From positions 18,799 to 56,792 of the forward strand of contig JAEMRY010000002.1 in the NCBI GenBank assembly GCA_016463105.1: a DNA stretch of 37,994 bases, given 5' to 3'. Below are positions 1 to 10,718 of this stretch, in pieces. Source of the DNA: Ilumatobacteraceae bacterium. Lineage in GTDB: Bacteria > Actinomycetota > Acidimicrobiia > Acidimicrobiales > Ilumatobacteraceae. The position numbers and the translations under genes are program-made. Positions within the stretch are counted from its first letter, which is position 1. Each line of letters starts with the position of its first letter. Under the pieces are notes generated by a model. The model saw only the letters and a program-made list of their open reading frames with translations. It did no database searches and was not told the origin of the DNA.

Positions 1-1845
1 CCGATTGATTTGACTGTATTAACTGAATCAACCGACTCGATAAGTGCTGCTGCTGATGATGCGGCAAGAAATATAGGCAGCACATTAAAGCCGGTTGTTT
101 CAACTTGCGATTCTGTCGAAACTGCAATCTCGGCATTGACAAGCAACAAAGTCAGCGACATAGCAGCAGCATGGGTGGGCGAAGTTGGAAGATCTGAACT
201 ACTTGGTTTGGCAGTTGTAACCGACTCTAGCCATAGTGCGGTTAGTTGGATAAGCAAATCGCTGCTGCTCAATTCTGATGTCAAGAAAATACTGCTATCT
301 GATTGGCAATTTCGCGGGCACAATGTCAAACCATTGCTCAGAAGTTTGCTCAGTCTTGGGATTGATTTGAAATGCATGGTTCTTGACACTGCAATTGCGG
401 CATATTTACTTGATCCGTCAGAGGCTCGTTATGAAATCAAAGAAGTCGTCGCAAGATATGTTGGGCTTGAATTTGCTACGGCTACCACAGGTGTTGATGA
501 TGGTCAATTAAATTTCACGGCAACTGATACAGAGTCTGCCTCAAGCATTGTTGCCGCAAACACCGCACTGGGTGTCGCGTTGGTAGCGAAATCTTTGACA
601 GATGCTCTTGCGAGTCAAAAACTAACTTCGCTTTATTCTGACATTGAGCACCCATTGGTTCGCGTTCTCGCCAAGATGGAGCATCTAGGCGTTCTTGTTG
701 ACGTCAAACAACTCAATGCGATTAACGATCGCCTGACAGCCGAGTGTCTTAAATTGACAAAACAACTACACCAGGTTGCTAATCAAGAGTTCAATCTCAA
801 CTCACCACTACAACTGCGTAAAATTTTATACGAAGACAAAAAATTAACACCGGGCAAGAAAAATAAAACAGGCCCATCCACCGACGCGGCAACTCTCGAG
901 AAACTAAAAGATCAGTGGCCAGAATTCATTGAACCATTGCTTGAATACCGAGAAGTAGAAAAACTGCGTTCAACTTATGGAGAAGGATTGCTCGGCGTCG
1001 TCGACACCGATAAGCGAATTCATGCAACGTTTAATCAGACGGTTGCACGCACAGGACGTTTAAGTAGCGATCAACCCAACCTGCACAATATTCCTGTGCG
1101 CAGTGAACAAGGAAAGGTCTTTCGCACAGCGTTCATTCCGCGGAGCGGTACAAAGTTTTTGGTTGCTGACTATAACCAAATCGAACTGCGTTGCATCGCT
1201 CACCTGGCAAACGATCCTGGTTTGATAGATGCGTTCAACAAAAATATTGATGTTCATAATGTGACCGCAGCAAATGTTTTCGGCGTTGCAGTCGACAAAG
1301 TAACAAGTGAGCAACGATCAAAAGCCAAAATGGTTTCATATGGATTGGCGTATGGCATGGAGGCCTATGGTCTGGCTCAACGTCTAGCGATCGGGGTAAG
1401 CGAAGCGAGTGAAATTTTAGATGCATATTTTTCTGCGTTTCCACGAGTAAAGAAGTACATGGATGAAACTGTTGAAGAGGCCAGAAAACGTGGCTACACC
1501 GAAACATTGTTTGGTCGCCGAAGAACGATTCCGGAGTTACAAAATCCGAATTTTCGAATTAGACAAATAGGCGAGCGACAGGCGATGAACTCGGGGATAC
1601 AAGGTTTGGCTGCGGATATTTTTAAAGTCGCCCTTGTGCGTATTGATGCTGCACTTGAGACTGCCAACTTTGAGTCGCAATTGGTATTACAAGTTCACGA
1701 TGAGGTGATTGTTGAGGCAGTCGCCAGTGAGGCAGAAACTGTCGAAAAACTAGTGCGCGAGACAATGTGCGCCGCGGCGAAACTTGCCGTGCCACTCGAG
1801 GTCAACCTCGCATGGGGGGACACCTGGGCCTCAGCAAAATCGTGA
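1..1845 (+). CDS. polA: DNA polymerase I, C-terminal part (5' end outside window)
   Basis: DNA polymerase I fills gaps in repair and replaces Okazaki primers. The frame is open from the first base, so the gene starts upstream. About 614 C-terminal residues are present out of the usual 880 or so, and the 5' nuclease domain is off the window. Polymerase motif A reads DYNQIELR, the O-helix region reads KMVSYGLAYG, and motif C reads QVHDE, so the polymerase should be active. Tyr sits where E. coli has Phe762, as in mycobacterial PolA. The 3'-5' exonuclease region (roughly the first 190 residues) lacks the DxE exo I motif (AAWVGEVGRSE at that place), although an LDTAIAAYLLDP segment remains. Proofreading is therefore probably lost, as in other actinobacterial PolA. 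A TTG at position 10 is not a credible true start. The gene is followed by rpsA after 78 bases. Confidence 0.96.
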   Translation, partial: PIDLTVLTESTDSISAAADDAARNIGSTLKPVVSTCDSVETAISALTSNKVSDIAAAWVGEVGRSELLGLAVVTDSSHSAVSWISKSLLLNSDVKKILLSDWQFRGHNVKPLLRSLLSLGIDLKCMVLDTAIAAYLLDPSEARYEIKEVVARYVGLEFATATTGVDDGQLNFTATDTESASSIVAANTALGVALVAKSLTDALASQKLTSLYSDIEHPLVRVLAKMEHLGVLVDVKQLNAINDRLTAECLKLTKQLHQVANQEFNLNSPLQLRKILYEDKKLTPGKKNKTGPSTDAATLEKLKDQWPEFIEPLLEYREVEKLRSTYGEGLLGVVDTDKRIHATFNQTVARTGRLSSDQPNLHNIPVRSEQGKVFRTAFIPRSGTKFLVADYNQIELRCIAHLANDPGLIDAFNKNIDVHNVTAANVFGVAVDKVTSEQRSKAKMVSYGLAYGMEAYGLAQRLAIGVSEASEILDAYFSAFPRVKKYMDETVEEARKRGYTETLFGRRRTIPELQNPNFRIRQIGERQAMNSGIQGLAADIFKVALVRIDAALETANFESQLVLQVHDEVIVEAVASEAETVEKLVRETMCAAAKLAVPLEVNLAWGDTWASAKS

Positions 1846-1923
1846 ACTCATCAGCCAAATACTGATTAGAAGGGTAGGCTGACTCGTCCTATCCAACTCT
1901 CCTATCCACCGAAAGTAACACTT

Positions 1924-3255
1924 GTGTCAACCGATCAAATGATGGCGTCGCCCGAAATGGGAACCTTCGACGCAGAAGGCAATTACACCCCTCGAAAAGT
2001 AACTGAGCGAGACGTTTCGTTTGCAGACTCAATTAACGAGACGATGGTCGAACTTAAAGAAGGAAAGCTAGTCACCGGAACAGTCGTGCGGATCACCCGC
2101 GATGAAGTTCTCGTTGAGATTGGCTACAAAACAGAAGGCGTAATTCTTAATCGCGAGCTTTCAATTCGTCAAGATGCTGATCCAAATACGATCGTCAAGT
2201 TGGGCGAGAAGATTGAAACATTGATTCTCACTCTCGAAGACAAAGAGGGTCGTCTATTGCTTTCAAAGAAGCGCGCACAATATGAGCGTGCGTGGGGCGA
2301 CATTGAAACAATCAAGAACAATGACGGAACAGTCGAAGGTGTCGTAATCGAAGCCGTCAAGGGTGGTTTGATTGTTGATATCGGTTTGCGTGGCTTCTTG
2401 CCAGCATCACTTGTTGAGTTGCGTCGTGTGCGTGACTTGGCACCATACATTGGTCAGCGCATTACGGCAAAGATTCTTGAACTAGATCGTCAACGCAACA
2501 ACGTCGTGCTGTCACGACGAGTATTGCTTGAGCAAAATCAAAAAGGATCGCAGACCGACTTCCTCGACAAACTTACAATCGGCGAGATTCGTACTGGCCG
2601 TATTTCGAGTGTCGTAGCGTTCGGCGCTTTCGTTGATCTTGGTGGCATGGATGGACTGATTCACGTTTCTGAATTGTCATGGAAGCATGTTGACAATCCA
2701 AGTGCAGTTGTCAAGATTGGTGATGAAGTTTCGGTGAAGGTTCTTGAAGTCGACCGCGAACGCGATCGCATCAGCCTCTCGCTCAAAGCAACACAGCAAG
2801 ATCCATGGCAAGAGTTCGCTTCGAGTCACCAAGTTGGTCAACTCGTTTACGGACGTGTTACGAAGCTTGTTCCATTCGGCGGATTCGTACAAGTCGGAGA
2901 CGGAATCGAAGGTCTCGTGCATATTTCTGAGATGTCAACGCATCACGTTGAGGCGCCAGAGCAAGTAGTCACCCCGAGCGAAGAACTTTGGGTGAAGATT
3001 ATTGATCTTGACCTTGCACGTCGGCGAATTAGTTTGTCGATTAAGCAGGCTGCTGAGGGTGGAGAATTGGCCGAAGAATATCGTGGCCAGTTTCAAACTG
3101 ATGAGCAAGGCAATTGGGTGAGTGGCGACGATTCAACTCGCGAGGCTGCTTGGGCCGAGTTCTTTGATCCAAATGCTGCTCCAGCTGCTGATGCTGCAAC
3201 TCAACCTGCAAAAGCAGAAGAATCAACAACTTCAGAAGAACCAAGCGCAGGCTGA
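1924..3255 (+). CDS. rpsA: 30S ribosomal protein S1
   Basis: S1 binds mRNA on the small ribosomal subunit. This 443-residue protein has four S1/OB-fold RNA-binding repeats at about residues 47-117, 134-203, 219-289 and 304-375. Repeats 3 and 4 carry the clear signatures FGAFVDLGGMDGLIHVSELS and FGGFVQVGDGIEGLVHISEM. Four repeats plus an Ala/Glu-rich acidic tail is the usual actinobacterial layout, against six repeats in E. coli. The start is a GTG with only a weak purine run (GAAAG) upstream. The alternative ATG codons at residues 6-7 would still keep all repeats. The polA-rpsA-coaE order is typical of Actinobacteria. A weak GGGTAGG/CCTATCC hairpin (about 1872-1894) lies in the upstream gap, but no U-tract follows it. 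Confidence 0.97.
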   Translation: MSTDQMMASPEMGTFDAEGNYTPRKVTERDVSFADSINETMVELKEGKLVTGTVVRITRDEVLVEIGYKTEGVILNRELSIRQDADPNTIVKLGEKIETLILTLEDKEGRLLLSKKRAQYERAWGDIETIKNNDGTVEGVVIEAVKGGLIVDIGLRGFLPASLVELRRVRDLAPYIGQRITAKILELDRQRNNVVLSRRVLLEQNQKGSQTDFLDKLTIGEIRTGRISSVVAFGAFVDLGGMDGLIHVSELSWKHVDNPSAVVKIGDEVSVKVLEVDRERDRISLSLKATQQDPWQEFASSHQVGQLVYGRVTKLVPFGGFVQVGDGIEGLVHISEMSTHHVEAPEQVVTPSEELWVKIIDLDLARRRISLSIKQAAEGGELAEEYRGQFQTDEQGNWVSGDDSTREAAWAEFFDPNAAPAADAATQPAKAEESTTSEEPSAG

Positions 3256-3285
3256 TAAAAATTCGGTCTGTTTGGTGAGTCTCCG

Positions 3286-3879
3286 ATGATTCTCATTGGG
3301 TTAACTGGCGGTATTGGTTCTGGCAAGTCCGAAGTCTCTGCGTTGTTAACTCAACACGGGGCAATAGTGATCGACGCAGATCTAATCGTGCGTGAATTAC
3401 AACAACCTGGGCAGCAGGCGTTCATCAAAATTGTTGAGATGTTCGGTAGCAGCGTCGTTGCTGCTGACGGGACTTTGAATCGGGCCGCGATCGCTGCAGA
3501 AGTTTTCAAAGATAAACAGGCATTGCAGAAACTTAACGACCTTGTTCATCCGTTGGTGCGTGAAGAGATGAATCTTCGAATTGAAAGCCACCGAAACTCT
3601 GACAAGGTTGTCGTTTTAGATATTCCGTTACTTGTTGAAAATCCACGCAAAGGATTAGATGGAGTATTGGTTATTGATCTTGATTCAGAAATCGCTGTTT
3701 CGCGCCTCGTTGAACAACGCAAGATGACGGTTGATGACGCGAGAGCTCGCGTTAATGCCCAGTCAACACGTGAGCAACGTCTTGCCATCGCAAATCATGT
3801 GATCGACAACTCTGGCGATCGAGTCGCTCTCGAACGACAAGTCAAAACTGCATGGTCGTGGATAACGTCACTCAAATGA
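3286..3879 (+). CDS. coaE: Dephospho-CoA kinase
   Basis: This enzyme carries out the last step of coenzyme A synthesis, phosphorylating the 3'-OH of dephospho-CoA with ATP. The protein is 197 residues, normal for CoaE. The N-terminus has the P-loop [11 protein letters not shown]. It is followed by [13 protein letters not shown] (substrate-binding region), HPLVREEM, and DIPLLVEN, which is the conserved core strand of this family. Mycobacterial CoaE carries an extra C-terminal GrpB/UPF0157 domain that is absent here. The start is the ATG whose product begins directly with the P-loop strand MILIGLTGG. Its stop overlaps the preferred uvrB start as ATGA, which suggests translational coupling. Confidence 0.96.
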   Translation: MILIGLTGGIGSGKSEVSALLTQHGAIVIDADLIVRELQQPGQQAFIKIVEMFGSSVVAADGTLNRAAIAAEVFKDKQALQKLNDLVHPLVREEMNLRIESHRNSDKVVVLDIPLLVENPRKGLDGVLVIDLDSEIAVSRLVEQRKMTVDDARARVNAQSTREQRLAIANHVIDNSGDRVALERQVKTAWSWITSLK

Positions 3880-5912
3880 CAGAACGAAAGTTCGTAGTTG
3901 AATCAGAGTTCAAACCTGCCGGAGATCAGCCACAGGCGATCGCCAAACTTGCCGAGGGTGTAAATAGAGGTGACCGGTTTCAGACTCTCTTAGGAATTAC
4001 TGGTTCTGGAAAATCGGCAACAATCGCCTGGACGATTGAGCAGATTCAACGACCTACTTTAATTCTTGCTCCTAATAAATCTCTTGCGGCGCAGTTGGCT
4101 CAAGAAATGCGTGAGTTCTTTCCGAATAATCGAGTCGAATATTTCGTTAGTTACTACGACTATTACCAGCCCGAGGCCTACATCGCATCTAGCGATACTT
4201 TTATCGAAAAAGACTCATCAATCAACGATGAGATAGATCGTCTGCGACATTCTGCAACCGCGGCGTTGTTGACTCGTCGAGACACGATAGTTGTTGCATC
4301 TGTGAGTTGTATTTATGGAATGGGTGACCCGGGTGAATATCGGGGCAATTTGCTTGAACTGCATGTTGGTGTTGATTACGACCAACGAAGCATCTTGGCA
4401 CGGCTAGTCGGTTTGCAATACGACAGAAATGATCTGACACTTGGGCGCGGCAACTTTCGTGTGCGCGGTGACACGATTGAAGTTCATCCGGCGTATGAAG
4501 AAACCGTCACACGTTTCGAAATGTTCGGTGACACAGTAGAGCGAATCACAGTTGTAGACCCAGTAACTGGCGAAACACTTCGTGATCTAACCGAAGTTGT
4601 CGTTTTTCCGGCTACCCACTATGTCGCAGGCGAAGAACGAATGCGCGTGGCGATGGGTCGAATAGAAATCGAATTGGCGGCTCGTCTGAAAGTTTTTGAG
4701 GCAGAGGGCAAACTTCTTGAAGCCCAACGCATTCGCATGCGAACGATGTTTGATCTCGAGATGATGAAAGAAGTCGGTTATTGCAACGGAATTGAAAATT
4801 ACTCGATGCATATTGATGGACGCAGTCCAGGTGAGCCACCATTTACATTGTTGGACTACTTTCCAAAAGATTTTCTATTGGTGATTGACGAGAGCCACGT
4901 CGCGGTGCCACAGTTGCACGGACAATTTGCTGGAGACCGAAGTCGCAAGCAAACATTGATCGAACATGGTTTTCGCTTGCCTTCTGCAATAGATAACAGA
5001 CCACTGCAATTTGAAGAGACGATGGAGCGACTGAATCAATGTATTTTTCTTTCGGCAACGCCCGCGAAGTTTGAATTGGCGCTTAGCGATCAGGTTGTTG
5101 AGCAAATCGTTCGGCCAACCGGATTGATCGATCCAGAGGTGATAGTCAGGTCAACGAAAGGTCAAATAGATGATTTAATCGAGATGATTAAATCTAAAAC
5201 CGCACAAGGCGACCGAACGCTAGTTACGACGCTGACAAAAAAGATGGCTGAAGATCTATCAGAATATTTAATCGAGCAAGGTTTGCGAGTGCGTTACCTG
5301 CATTCAAATATCGACACGATTGAACGAATCGAAATTTTACGTGCATTACGACTGGGTGAGTTTGACGTTTTGGTAGGCATCAACCTGTTGCGTGAGGGTT
5401 TAGACCTGCCAGAAGTTTCTCTTGTTGCGATATTGGACGCAGACAAGCAGGGCTTCTTGCGTAGTCAGACTTCATTGATTCAGATGATTGGTCGTGCAGC
5501 ACGAAACGTTGACGGCCAAGTTGTGATGTATGCCGACAATCGCACTCCTGCAATGGAGTTTGCAATCTCAGAAACCCAACGGCGTCGTGAGCGACAAATC
5601 GCATATAACGCCGAACACGGAATCAACCCTCAAACAGTGCGTAAAGCAATCGGGGATATTCTCTCGCTTCTTCGGCCTGCCTCGGCAGGTGCAAGTGGTG
5701 CACCGTACCCAGGCAAAGGAAAACGCAAAGATCACGAGAGAGACAAGGTTGTTCGCGAACTTCGGGCCCTGCCTGATGATGAGTTGGCACGTTTGATTCA
5801 GACCCTTGAGGAAGAAATGAATCAGGCGGCTGAAGAATTGCGTTTCGAATATGCCGCAAGACTTCGTGACGAAGTGAAAGAACTGCGTCGCGAACTACGC
5901 GATGCCCACTAA
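3876..5912 (+). CDS. uvrB: UvrABC excinuclease subunit B
   Basis: UvrB is the helicase-fold damage-verification subunit of nucleotide excision repair, loaded by UvrA and cut-partnered by UvrC. The protein has about 678 residues. It shows Walker A GITGSGKS, the beta-hairpin region [20 protein letters not shown], the DESH Walker B motif, SATPAKFE, helicase motif V/VI ([24 protein letters not shown]), and a C-terminal UVR coiled coil ([21 protein letters not shown]) that contacts UvrC and UvrA. I chose ATG 3876 because it forms the ATGA overlap with the coaE stop and gives [19 protein letters not shown]. An in-frame ATG at 3852 would add eight residues inside coaE. Neither start has a clear Shine-Dalgarno sequence. 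Confidence 0.97.
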   Translation: MTERKFVVESEFKPAGDQPQAIAKLAEGVNRGDRFQTLLGITGSGKSATIAWTIEQIQRPTLILAPNKSLAAQLAQEMREFFPNNRVEYFVSYYDYYQPEAYIASSDTFIEKDSSINDEIDRLRHSATAALLTRRDTIVVASVSCIYGMGDPGEYRGNLLELHVGVDYDQRSILARLVGLQYDRNDLTLGRGNFRVRGDTIEVHPAYEETVTRFEMFGDTVERITVVDPVTGETLRDLTEVVVFPATHYVAGEERMRVAMGRIEIELAARLKVFEAEGKLLEAQRIRMRTMFDLEMMKEVGYCNGIENYSMHIDGRSPGEPPFTLLDYFPKDFLLVIDESHVAVPQLHGQFAGDRSRKQTLIEHGFRLPSAIDNRPLQFEETMERLNQCIFLSATPAKFELALSDQVVEQIVRPTGLIDPEVIVRSTKGQIDDLIEMIKSKTAQGDRTLVTTLTKKMAEDLSEYLIEQGLRVRYLHSNIDTIERIEILRALRLGEFDVLVGINLLREGLDLPEVSLVAILDADKQGFLRSQTSLIQMIGRAARNVDGQVVMYADNRTPAMEFAISETQRRRERQIAYNAEHGINPQTVRKAIGDILSLLRPASAGASGAPYPGKGKRKDHERDKVVRELRALPDDELARLIQTLEEEMNQAAEELRFEYAARLRDEVKELRRELRDAH

Positions 5913-5932
5913 CACTTTGTAGCCTGCCTGTG

Positions 5933-8812
5933 ATGGCTAATCAAATAATCGTGCGGGGCGCTCGAGAGCACAACCTAAAAAACATCAGCGTTGAGTTGCC
6001 GCGAGACAAATTAGTTGTGATCACTGGGCTCTCCGGCTCGGGAAAATCGAGTTTGGCGTTTGACACGATCTATGCCGAGGGACAAAGGCGTTATGTCGAA
6101 TCTTTGAGTTCATATGCACGTCAGTTCTTAGGACAAATGGATAAACCCGATGTCGATTTGATTGACGGTTTGTCACCGGCGATTTCGATAGATCAAAAGT
6201 CTTCTTCGCGCAATCCACGTTCAACAGTCGGCACGATCACTGAGGTATATGACTATTTGAGATTGTTGTATGCGCGAATTGGCGCACAGCATTGTCCAAA
6301 AGATATGACGAGACTGTCGCGACAGACCCCGCAACAGATTGTTGATCGCATTCTTAAGTTTCCAGAAGGAACTCGATTTCAAGTTCTTGCCCCTGTAGTT
6401 CGAGGACGTAAAGGTGAGTACGACACGTTGCTGCAAGAACTTTCGTCGCAAGGTTTCTCGCGCGCTCGGGTTGACGGTGAGGTTGTCGAAATAAATGAGT
6501 TTTTAAAAAAGCAAAAACGATTGGCTAAATACGAGCAACACCAAATTGACATCATTGTTGATCGTTTGATTCGCAAAGACGGAATCGTCCGTCGGCTTAC
6601 AGATTCGCTTGAAACTGCCTTGCGTTTAGCCGATGGTGTTGCAGAAATAGAGTTAGTCGAAGGTGGCGAGCCGATTACGTTCAGTCAGCACTTGGCTTGT
6701 CCAAAATGCGGCACTAGTTATGACGAACTTGCTCCGCGAAATTTCTCGTTCAACTCACCGTATGGGGCTTGCGAGACTTGTTTAGGGCTCGGCACAAAAT
6801 ACGAAGTCGATGTCGAACTTGTCGTACCTGACCCAAACTTGAGTATCAACGATGGTGCAATCGCGCCGTGGCGTTCTGCTCACACACAATATTTCACTCG
6901 AATGTTAGAAGCGGTTGCAGATCGCTTTGAAATTGATTTAGATAAAAAGTGGTCGAAACTTTCTGCGAAAGCACAAAAAATTGTGATGAACGGCGTTGAT
7001 GACAACATGATGGTCAAGTACCGAAATCGTTATGGTCGAACTCGCGAATACAGCACCTCTTATGAGGGCGTTATTCCATGGATAAAGCGCCGTCATGAAA
7101 GTGCCGAGAGCGATCATTCTCGAGAGCAATTTGAAAGTTATATGCGCGAGGTGCCATGCCCGGCCTGTAAGGGTGCAAGATTAAAGCCTTCGTCGCTGGC
7201 TGTGCTTGTAGATGGCAAACACATCTCTGAGGTCTGCAATATGTCGATCGGAGAATCGGCAAAGTTCTTAGAAACATTTGATATGAGTGATCGAGATCGA
7301 ATGATCGCTGAGCGAATCACTAAAGAGATTAATGCTCGTCTGGGTTTTCTATTAGATGTCGGTCTGGATTATTTGACGCTTTCTCGTGCCGCAGCGACAT
7401 TGGCTGGTGGCGAAGCGCAACGAATTCGCTTGGCGAGCCAAATCGGCTCGGGGCTAGTTGGCACGCTTTACGTTTTGGATGAGCCGAGTATTGGTTTGCA
7501 TCAGCGCGACAATCATCGCCTGATTGAAACTCTGCAACGTTTAAGAGATCTAGGCAACACCGTAATTGTGGTTGAACACGATGAAGACACGATCAGGTCG
7601 TGTGATTGGTTAGTTGATATTGGCCCGGGCGCCGGTGAACATGGTGGCCAAGTTGTCTATAGCGGTCCAGTCAGTGGTGTATTGAAAGTTAAAGACTCAA
7701 TAACGGGCCAGTATCTCTCAGGTGCACGAACCGTAGCGATTCCTGCGATGCGCAGACTGCCGAATAAAGAATTTCTAACAATTCGCGGAGCGCGTGAACA
7801 TAACTTAAAAAATTTAAATGTCAAGATTCCTCTCGGCTGTTTTGTCGCAGTTACTGGCGTATCTGGCAGCGGAAAGAGCACTTTGATTCGCGACATCTTG
7901 TTGCCTTCATTAATGCAAAAAATTTACAAATCAAAAGATGCGCCAGGTCGTCACACAGGTGTCGACGGCATTCAGCATCTTGACAAGGTGATCGATATGG
8001 ATCAATCACCAATTGGTCGAACACCAAGATCGAATCCGGCAACTTATACGGGCGTATTCGACGACATTCGAAAATTATTTGCATCAACTCCTGAGGCAAA
8101 AGTGCGCGGTTATATGCCTGGTCGGTTTAGTTTTAATGTTCCTGGTGGCCGATGCGAAGCATGTTCTGGTGATGGCACATTAAAAATTGAAATGCATTTC
8201 TTGCCCGATGTCTATGTGCCTTGCGAAGTTTGTAAAGGAGCAAGATATAACCGCGACACCCTTGACATCACATTTAAGGGCAAGAACGTCGCAGATGTTT
8301 TAGATATGCCGATCTCTGACGCTGTTGATTTTTTTTCGAATCAACCAAGAATTTCTCGACACATGCAAACATTCGTCGACGTTGGTCTTGGCTATGTCAG
8401 ACTCGGGCAATCTGCACCGACTCTTTCGGGCGGAGAGGCTCAACGAGTGAAACTTGCGAGCGAACTTGCCAAACGAAGCACTGGTCATACGATTTATTTG
8501 TTGGACGAACCAACGACTGGTTTGCATTTTGAAGACGTTCGAAGATTATTGATCGTCTTGGCAAGACTCGTAGATCAGGGCAATACTGTTTTGGTTATTG
8601 AGCACAACTTAGATGTGATTAAGACGGCTGATTGGATTATCGATCTTGGACCGGAGGGTGGCAACGCAGGTGGCATGGTTGTTGCTGAAGGTTCGCCAGA
8701 GATAGTTGCGAAGATCGATGCTTCGCATACGGGTAGGTATTTGGCCAAGATTCTTTCAATTGAAACAACTAAGTCTGTTAAGAAAACTAAGACCCTTACG
8801 AAGAAAAAATAG
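5933..8812 (+). CDS. uvrA: UvrABC excinuclease subunit A
   Basis: UvrA is the dimeric ABC-type ATPase that finds bulky DNA lesions and loads UvrB. The protein has 959 residues. The first nucleotide-binding half has Walker [10 protein letters not shown] and a zinc module CPKCG...CETCLG. Its signature and Walker B follow at [18 protein letters not shown] and [10 protein letters not shown]. The second half has Walker [10 protein letters not shown], the zinc-finger CEACSGDG...CEVCKG, signature [15 protein letters not shown] and [10 protein letters not shown]. The start is ATG at 5933, giving [17 protein letters not shown] as in most UvrA; a GTG immediately upstream at 5930 is the alternative. Seventeen to twenty bases separate it from uvrB. 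The short tail is Lys-rich. Confidence 0.97.
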   Translation: MANQIIVRGAREHNLKNISVELPRDKLVVITGLSGSGKSSLAFDTIYAEGQRRYVESLSSYARQFLGQMDKPDVDLIDGLSPAISIDQKSSSRNPRSTVGTITEVYDYLRLLYARIGAQHCPKDMTRLSRQTPQQIVDRILKFPEGTRFQVLAPVVRGRKGEYDTLLQELSSQGFSRARVDGEVVEINEFLKKQKRLAKYEQHQIDIIVDRLIRKDGIVRRLTDSLETALRLADGVAEIELVEGGEPITFSQHLACPKCGTSYDELAPRNFSFNSPYGACETCLGLGTKYEVDVELVVPDPNLSINDGAIAPWRSAHTQYFTRMLEAVADRFEIDLDKKWSKLSAKAQKIVMNGVDDNMMVKYRNRYGRTREYSTSYEGVIPWIKRRHESAESDHSREQFESYMREVPCPACKGARLKPSSLAVLVDGKHISEVCNMSIGESAKFLETFDMSDRDRMIAERITKEINARLGFLLDVGLDYLTLSRAAATLAGGEAQRIRLASQIGSGLVGTLYVLDEPSIGLHQRDNHRLIETLQRLRDLGNTVIVVEHDEDTIRSCDWLVDIGPGAGEHGGQVVYSGPVSGVLKVKDSITGQYLSGARTVAIPAMRRLPNKEFLTIRGAREHNLKNLNVKIPLGCFVAVTGVSGSGKSTLIRDILLPSLMQKIYKSKDAPGRHTGVDGIQHLDKVIDMDQSPIGRTPRSNPATYTGVFDDIRKLFASTPEAKVRGYMPGRFSFNVPGGRCEACSGDGTLKIEMHFLPDVYVPCEVCKGARYNRDTLDITFKGKNVADVLDMPISDAVDFFSNQPRISRHMQTFVDVGLGYVRLGQSAPTLSGGEAQRVKLASELAKRSTGHTIYLLDEPTTGLHFEDVRRLLIVLARLVDQGNTVLVIEHNLDVIKTADWIIDLGPEGGNAGGMVVAEGSPEIVAKIDASHTGRYLAKILSIETTKSVKKTKTLTKKK

Positions 8813-8823
8813 ACTACGCATAT

Positions 8824-10686
8824 ATGCAACGTCCGAGCGGTGTAATTCCAGATACGCCGGGCTCATATCAATTCAAAGATGTGCATGGACGCGTGATTTA
8901 TGTTGGCAAGGCCAAAAATCTTCGGTCTCGCTTAAATAGTTACTTCGCAAGTCCAGACACATTGCACCCTCGCACTCTGAACATGGTCACAACTGCGACA
9001 ACTGTCGAGTGGATCGAAGTGCGAAACGAAATTGAAGCGCTGATTCTCGAGCACAGCCTGATCAATCGCTATGCACCTCGCTTCAACATTCGGTTGCGTG
9101 ACGACAAGAGTTATCCATTTTTGGCGGTGACCACAGACGAGCAATGGCCACGAGCAATGGTGATGCGTGGTCGCAAACGAAAGGGGACTAGATATTTTGG
9201 TCCGTATCCACACCCGTGGGCGATTCATGAAACTTTAGATTTGTTATTACGAACGTTCCCGGTTCGTACTTGTTCTCCGGCCACATTTAAACAACACGAA
9301 CGCCTCGGTCGACCGTGTCTTTTGTTTCATATCGAAAAGTGCTCTGGTCCATGTGTCGGAAACGTCTCTGCCGAAAAATATGCAGAACACGTCAAAGATT
9401 TTCTGGATGTAATGGATGGTGAAAGTGATGATGTCTGCGCACGCCTTGAAACTGAGATGGCTGCGGCATCAAAAGCCCAAGAGTTTGAGCGTGCAGCCCG
9501 ATTGCGTGATCAACGCGAAGCAATCAACTTGGCCCTCGAACGACAACAGATGGTCGGCGAGCGAAGCGAAGATATCGACGTAATTGGCGTTGCTGAAGAT
9601 GAGTTTGAGGCTGCAGTTCAGGTTTTTTATGTGCGCAAAGGACGAGTTGTAGGTAGAAAAGGTTTCGTTGTAGACAAGGTCGAAGAAGTAACGAGTGCAG
9701 GCTTAGCGGGCCGAGTGATTGAGCGCTTATACGACGAGTCACCGATACTCGGAGTGCCAAAGATGGTGATTGTGCCCGTCGAACCCGAAGAAGTTCAAGT
9801 GCTCGAGCAATGGCTGACCTCGTTGCGAACATCGCTTGTAGAGATTCGAGTTCCACAGCGCGGTGATAAGCGTGAGTTGCACGAACTCGTAACGCAAAAT
9901 GCTCGTGAAGAGCTAAATCGTCATCGCCTTCGACGGGCATCTGATCACACAGCAAGATCGCGTGCGCTGACTGAGTTGCAGGATTTGTTGCACCTACCTG
10001 AAGCTCCGCTTCGAATTGAATGTTACGACATGGCTCATTTACAAGGCACCGACTATGTCGGCTCAATGGTTGTTCTCGAGGACGGCTTGCCAATGAAGCG
10101 AGAATATAGAAGATTTAAAGTCAAAAATGTTCCAGGCAATGATGATTATGCAGCAATGCGCGAAGTTCTAACACGACGATTGAAAGCATATATTTCTGAG
10201 CGGGATCAACCAGTCAACGAACGTGGTGAGCGACCTGGCAAATTTTCGTATGCACCACAGTTGTTGTTGGTTGATGGAGGCAAAGGTCAACTTAGTGTTG
10301 CCGAGCAAGTTGTTCGCGAACTTGGCTTAGAAAATGAAATACCAGTTGCTTCATTGGCAAAACGTTTTGAAGAAGTTTTTATTCCGGGAAGCTCTTCGCC
10401 AGTTGAGATTCCGCGCGGTAGTGACGCGCTATTTATGTTGCAAGTAATTCGCGACGAGGCTCATCGTTTTGCCAATCGGTTTCATCGTGAGTTGCGTGGC
10501 AAACGAATGACCTCAAGCACTTTGGATGGAATCGCAGGGCTTGGTGCCGCAAGAGCAAAAAAACTTGTTAAGGCTTTGGGCAGTGTCACTGCAGTCAAGC
10601 AAGCAACTCGAGAAGATCTCGCTTTGTTGACTTGGTTACCGAGTGGTGTTGCTGATGCTATTTATCAGCGCTTTCACTCGTCATAA
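8824..10686 (+). CDS. uvrC: UvrABC excinuclease subunit C
   Basis: UvrC makes both incisions around a UvrB-bound lesion. The 620-residue protein has the N-terminal GIY-YIG nuclease (TPGSYQF...VIYVGKAKNLRSRL) for the 3' cut. A Cys cluster region follows (CSPATFKQHERLGRPCLLFHIEKCSGPC), then a UVR motif at about residues 195-230 (LETEMAAASKAQEFERAARL). The RNase H-like nuclease comes next, with ECYDMAHLQGTD, LLLVDGGKGQ and RDEAHRFANRFHR carrying the Asp/Asp/His residues for the 5' cut. The tail is a helix-hairpin-helix (LDGIAGLGAARAKKLVKALG). The start is ATG 11 bases after uvrA. Having uvrB, uvrA and uvrC contiguous lets the whole incision complex be made from one transcript. Confidence 0.97.
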   Translation: MQRPSGVIPDTPGSYQFKDVHGRVIYVGKAKNLRSRLNSYFASPDTLHPRTLNMVTTATTVEWIEVRNEIEALILEHSLINRYAPRFNIRLRDDKSYPFLAVTTDEQWPRAMVMRGRKRKGTRYFGPYPHPWAIHETLDLLLRTFPVRTCSPATFKQHERLGRPCLLFHIEKCSGPCVGNVSAEKYAEHVKDFLDVMDGESDDVCARLETEMAAASKAQEFERAARLRDQREAINLALERQQMVGERSEDIDVIGVAEDEFEAAVQVFYVRKGRVVGRKGFVVDKVEEVTSAGLAGRVIERLYDESPILGVPKMVIVPVEPEEVQVLEQWLTSLRTSLVEIRVPQRGDKRELHELVTQNAREELNRHRLRRASDHTARSRALTELQDLLHLPEAPLRIECYDMAHLQGTDYVGSMVVLEDGLPMKREYRRFKVKNVPGNDDYAAMREVLTRRLKAYISERDQPVNERGERPGKFSYAPQLLLVDGGKGQLSVAEQVVRELGLENEIPVASLAKRFEEVFIPGSSSPVEIPRGSDALFMLQVIRDEAHRFANRFHRELRGKRMTSSTLDGIAGLGAARAKKLVKALGSVTAVKQATREDLALLTWLPSGVADAIYQRFHSS

Positions 10687-10718
10687 AAAACGGCACCCGT
10701 TAGATAGCCTTATTAGTA

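Noticed and set aside
1..600. Active 3'-5' proofreading domain in PolA
   Set aside because: The DxE exo I motif is not present, and actinobacterial PolA commonly has an inactive domain here.
1872..1894. GGGTAGG/CCTATCC hairpin before rpsA as a terminator
   Set aside because: The stem is short with a G-T pair and has no following U-tract, so it is too weak to call.
9524..10093. A 189-codon open frame on the minus strand
   Set aside because: It lies wholly inside uvrC, which has all family motifs. The antisense product is rich in Arg, Leu and Gln and shows no recognisable domain, so it is a shadow frame.
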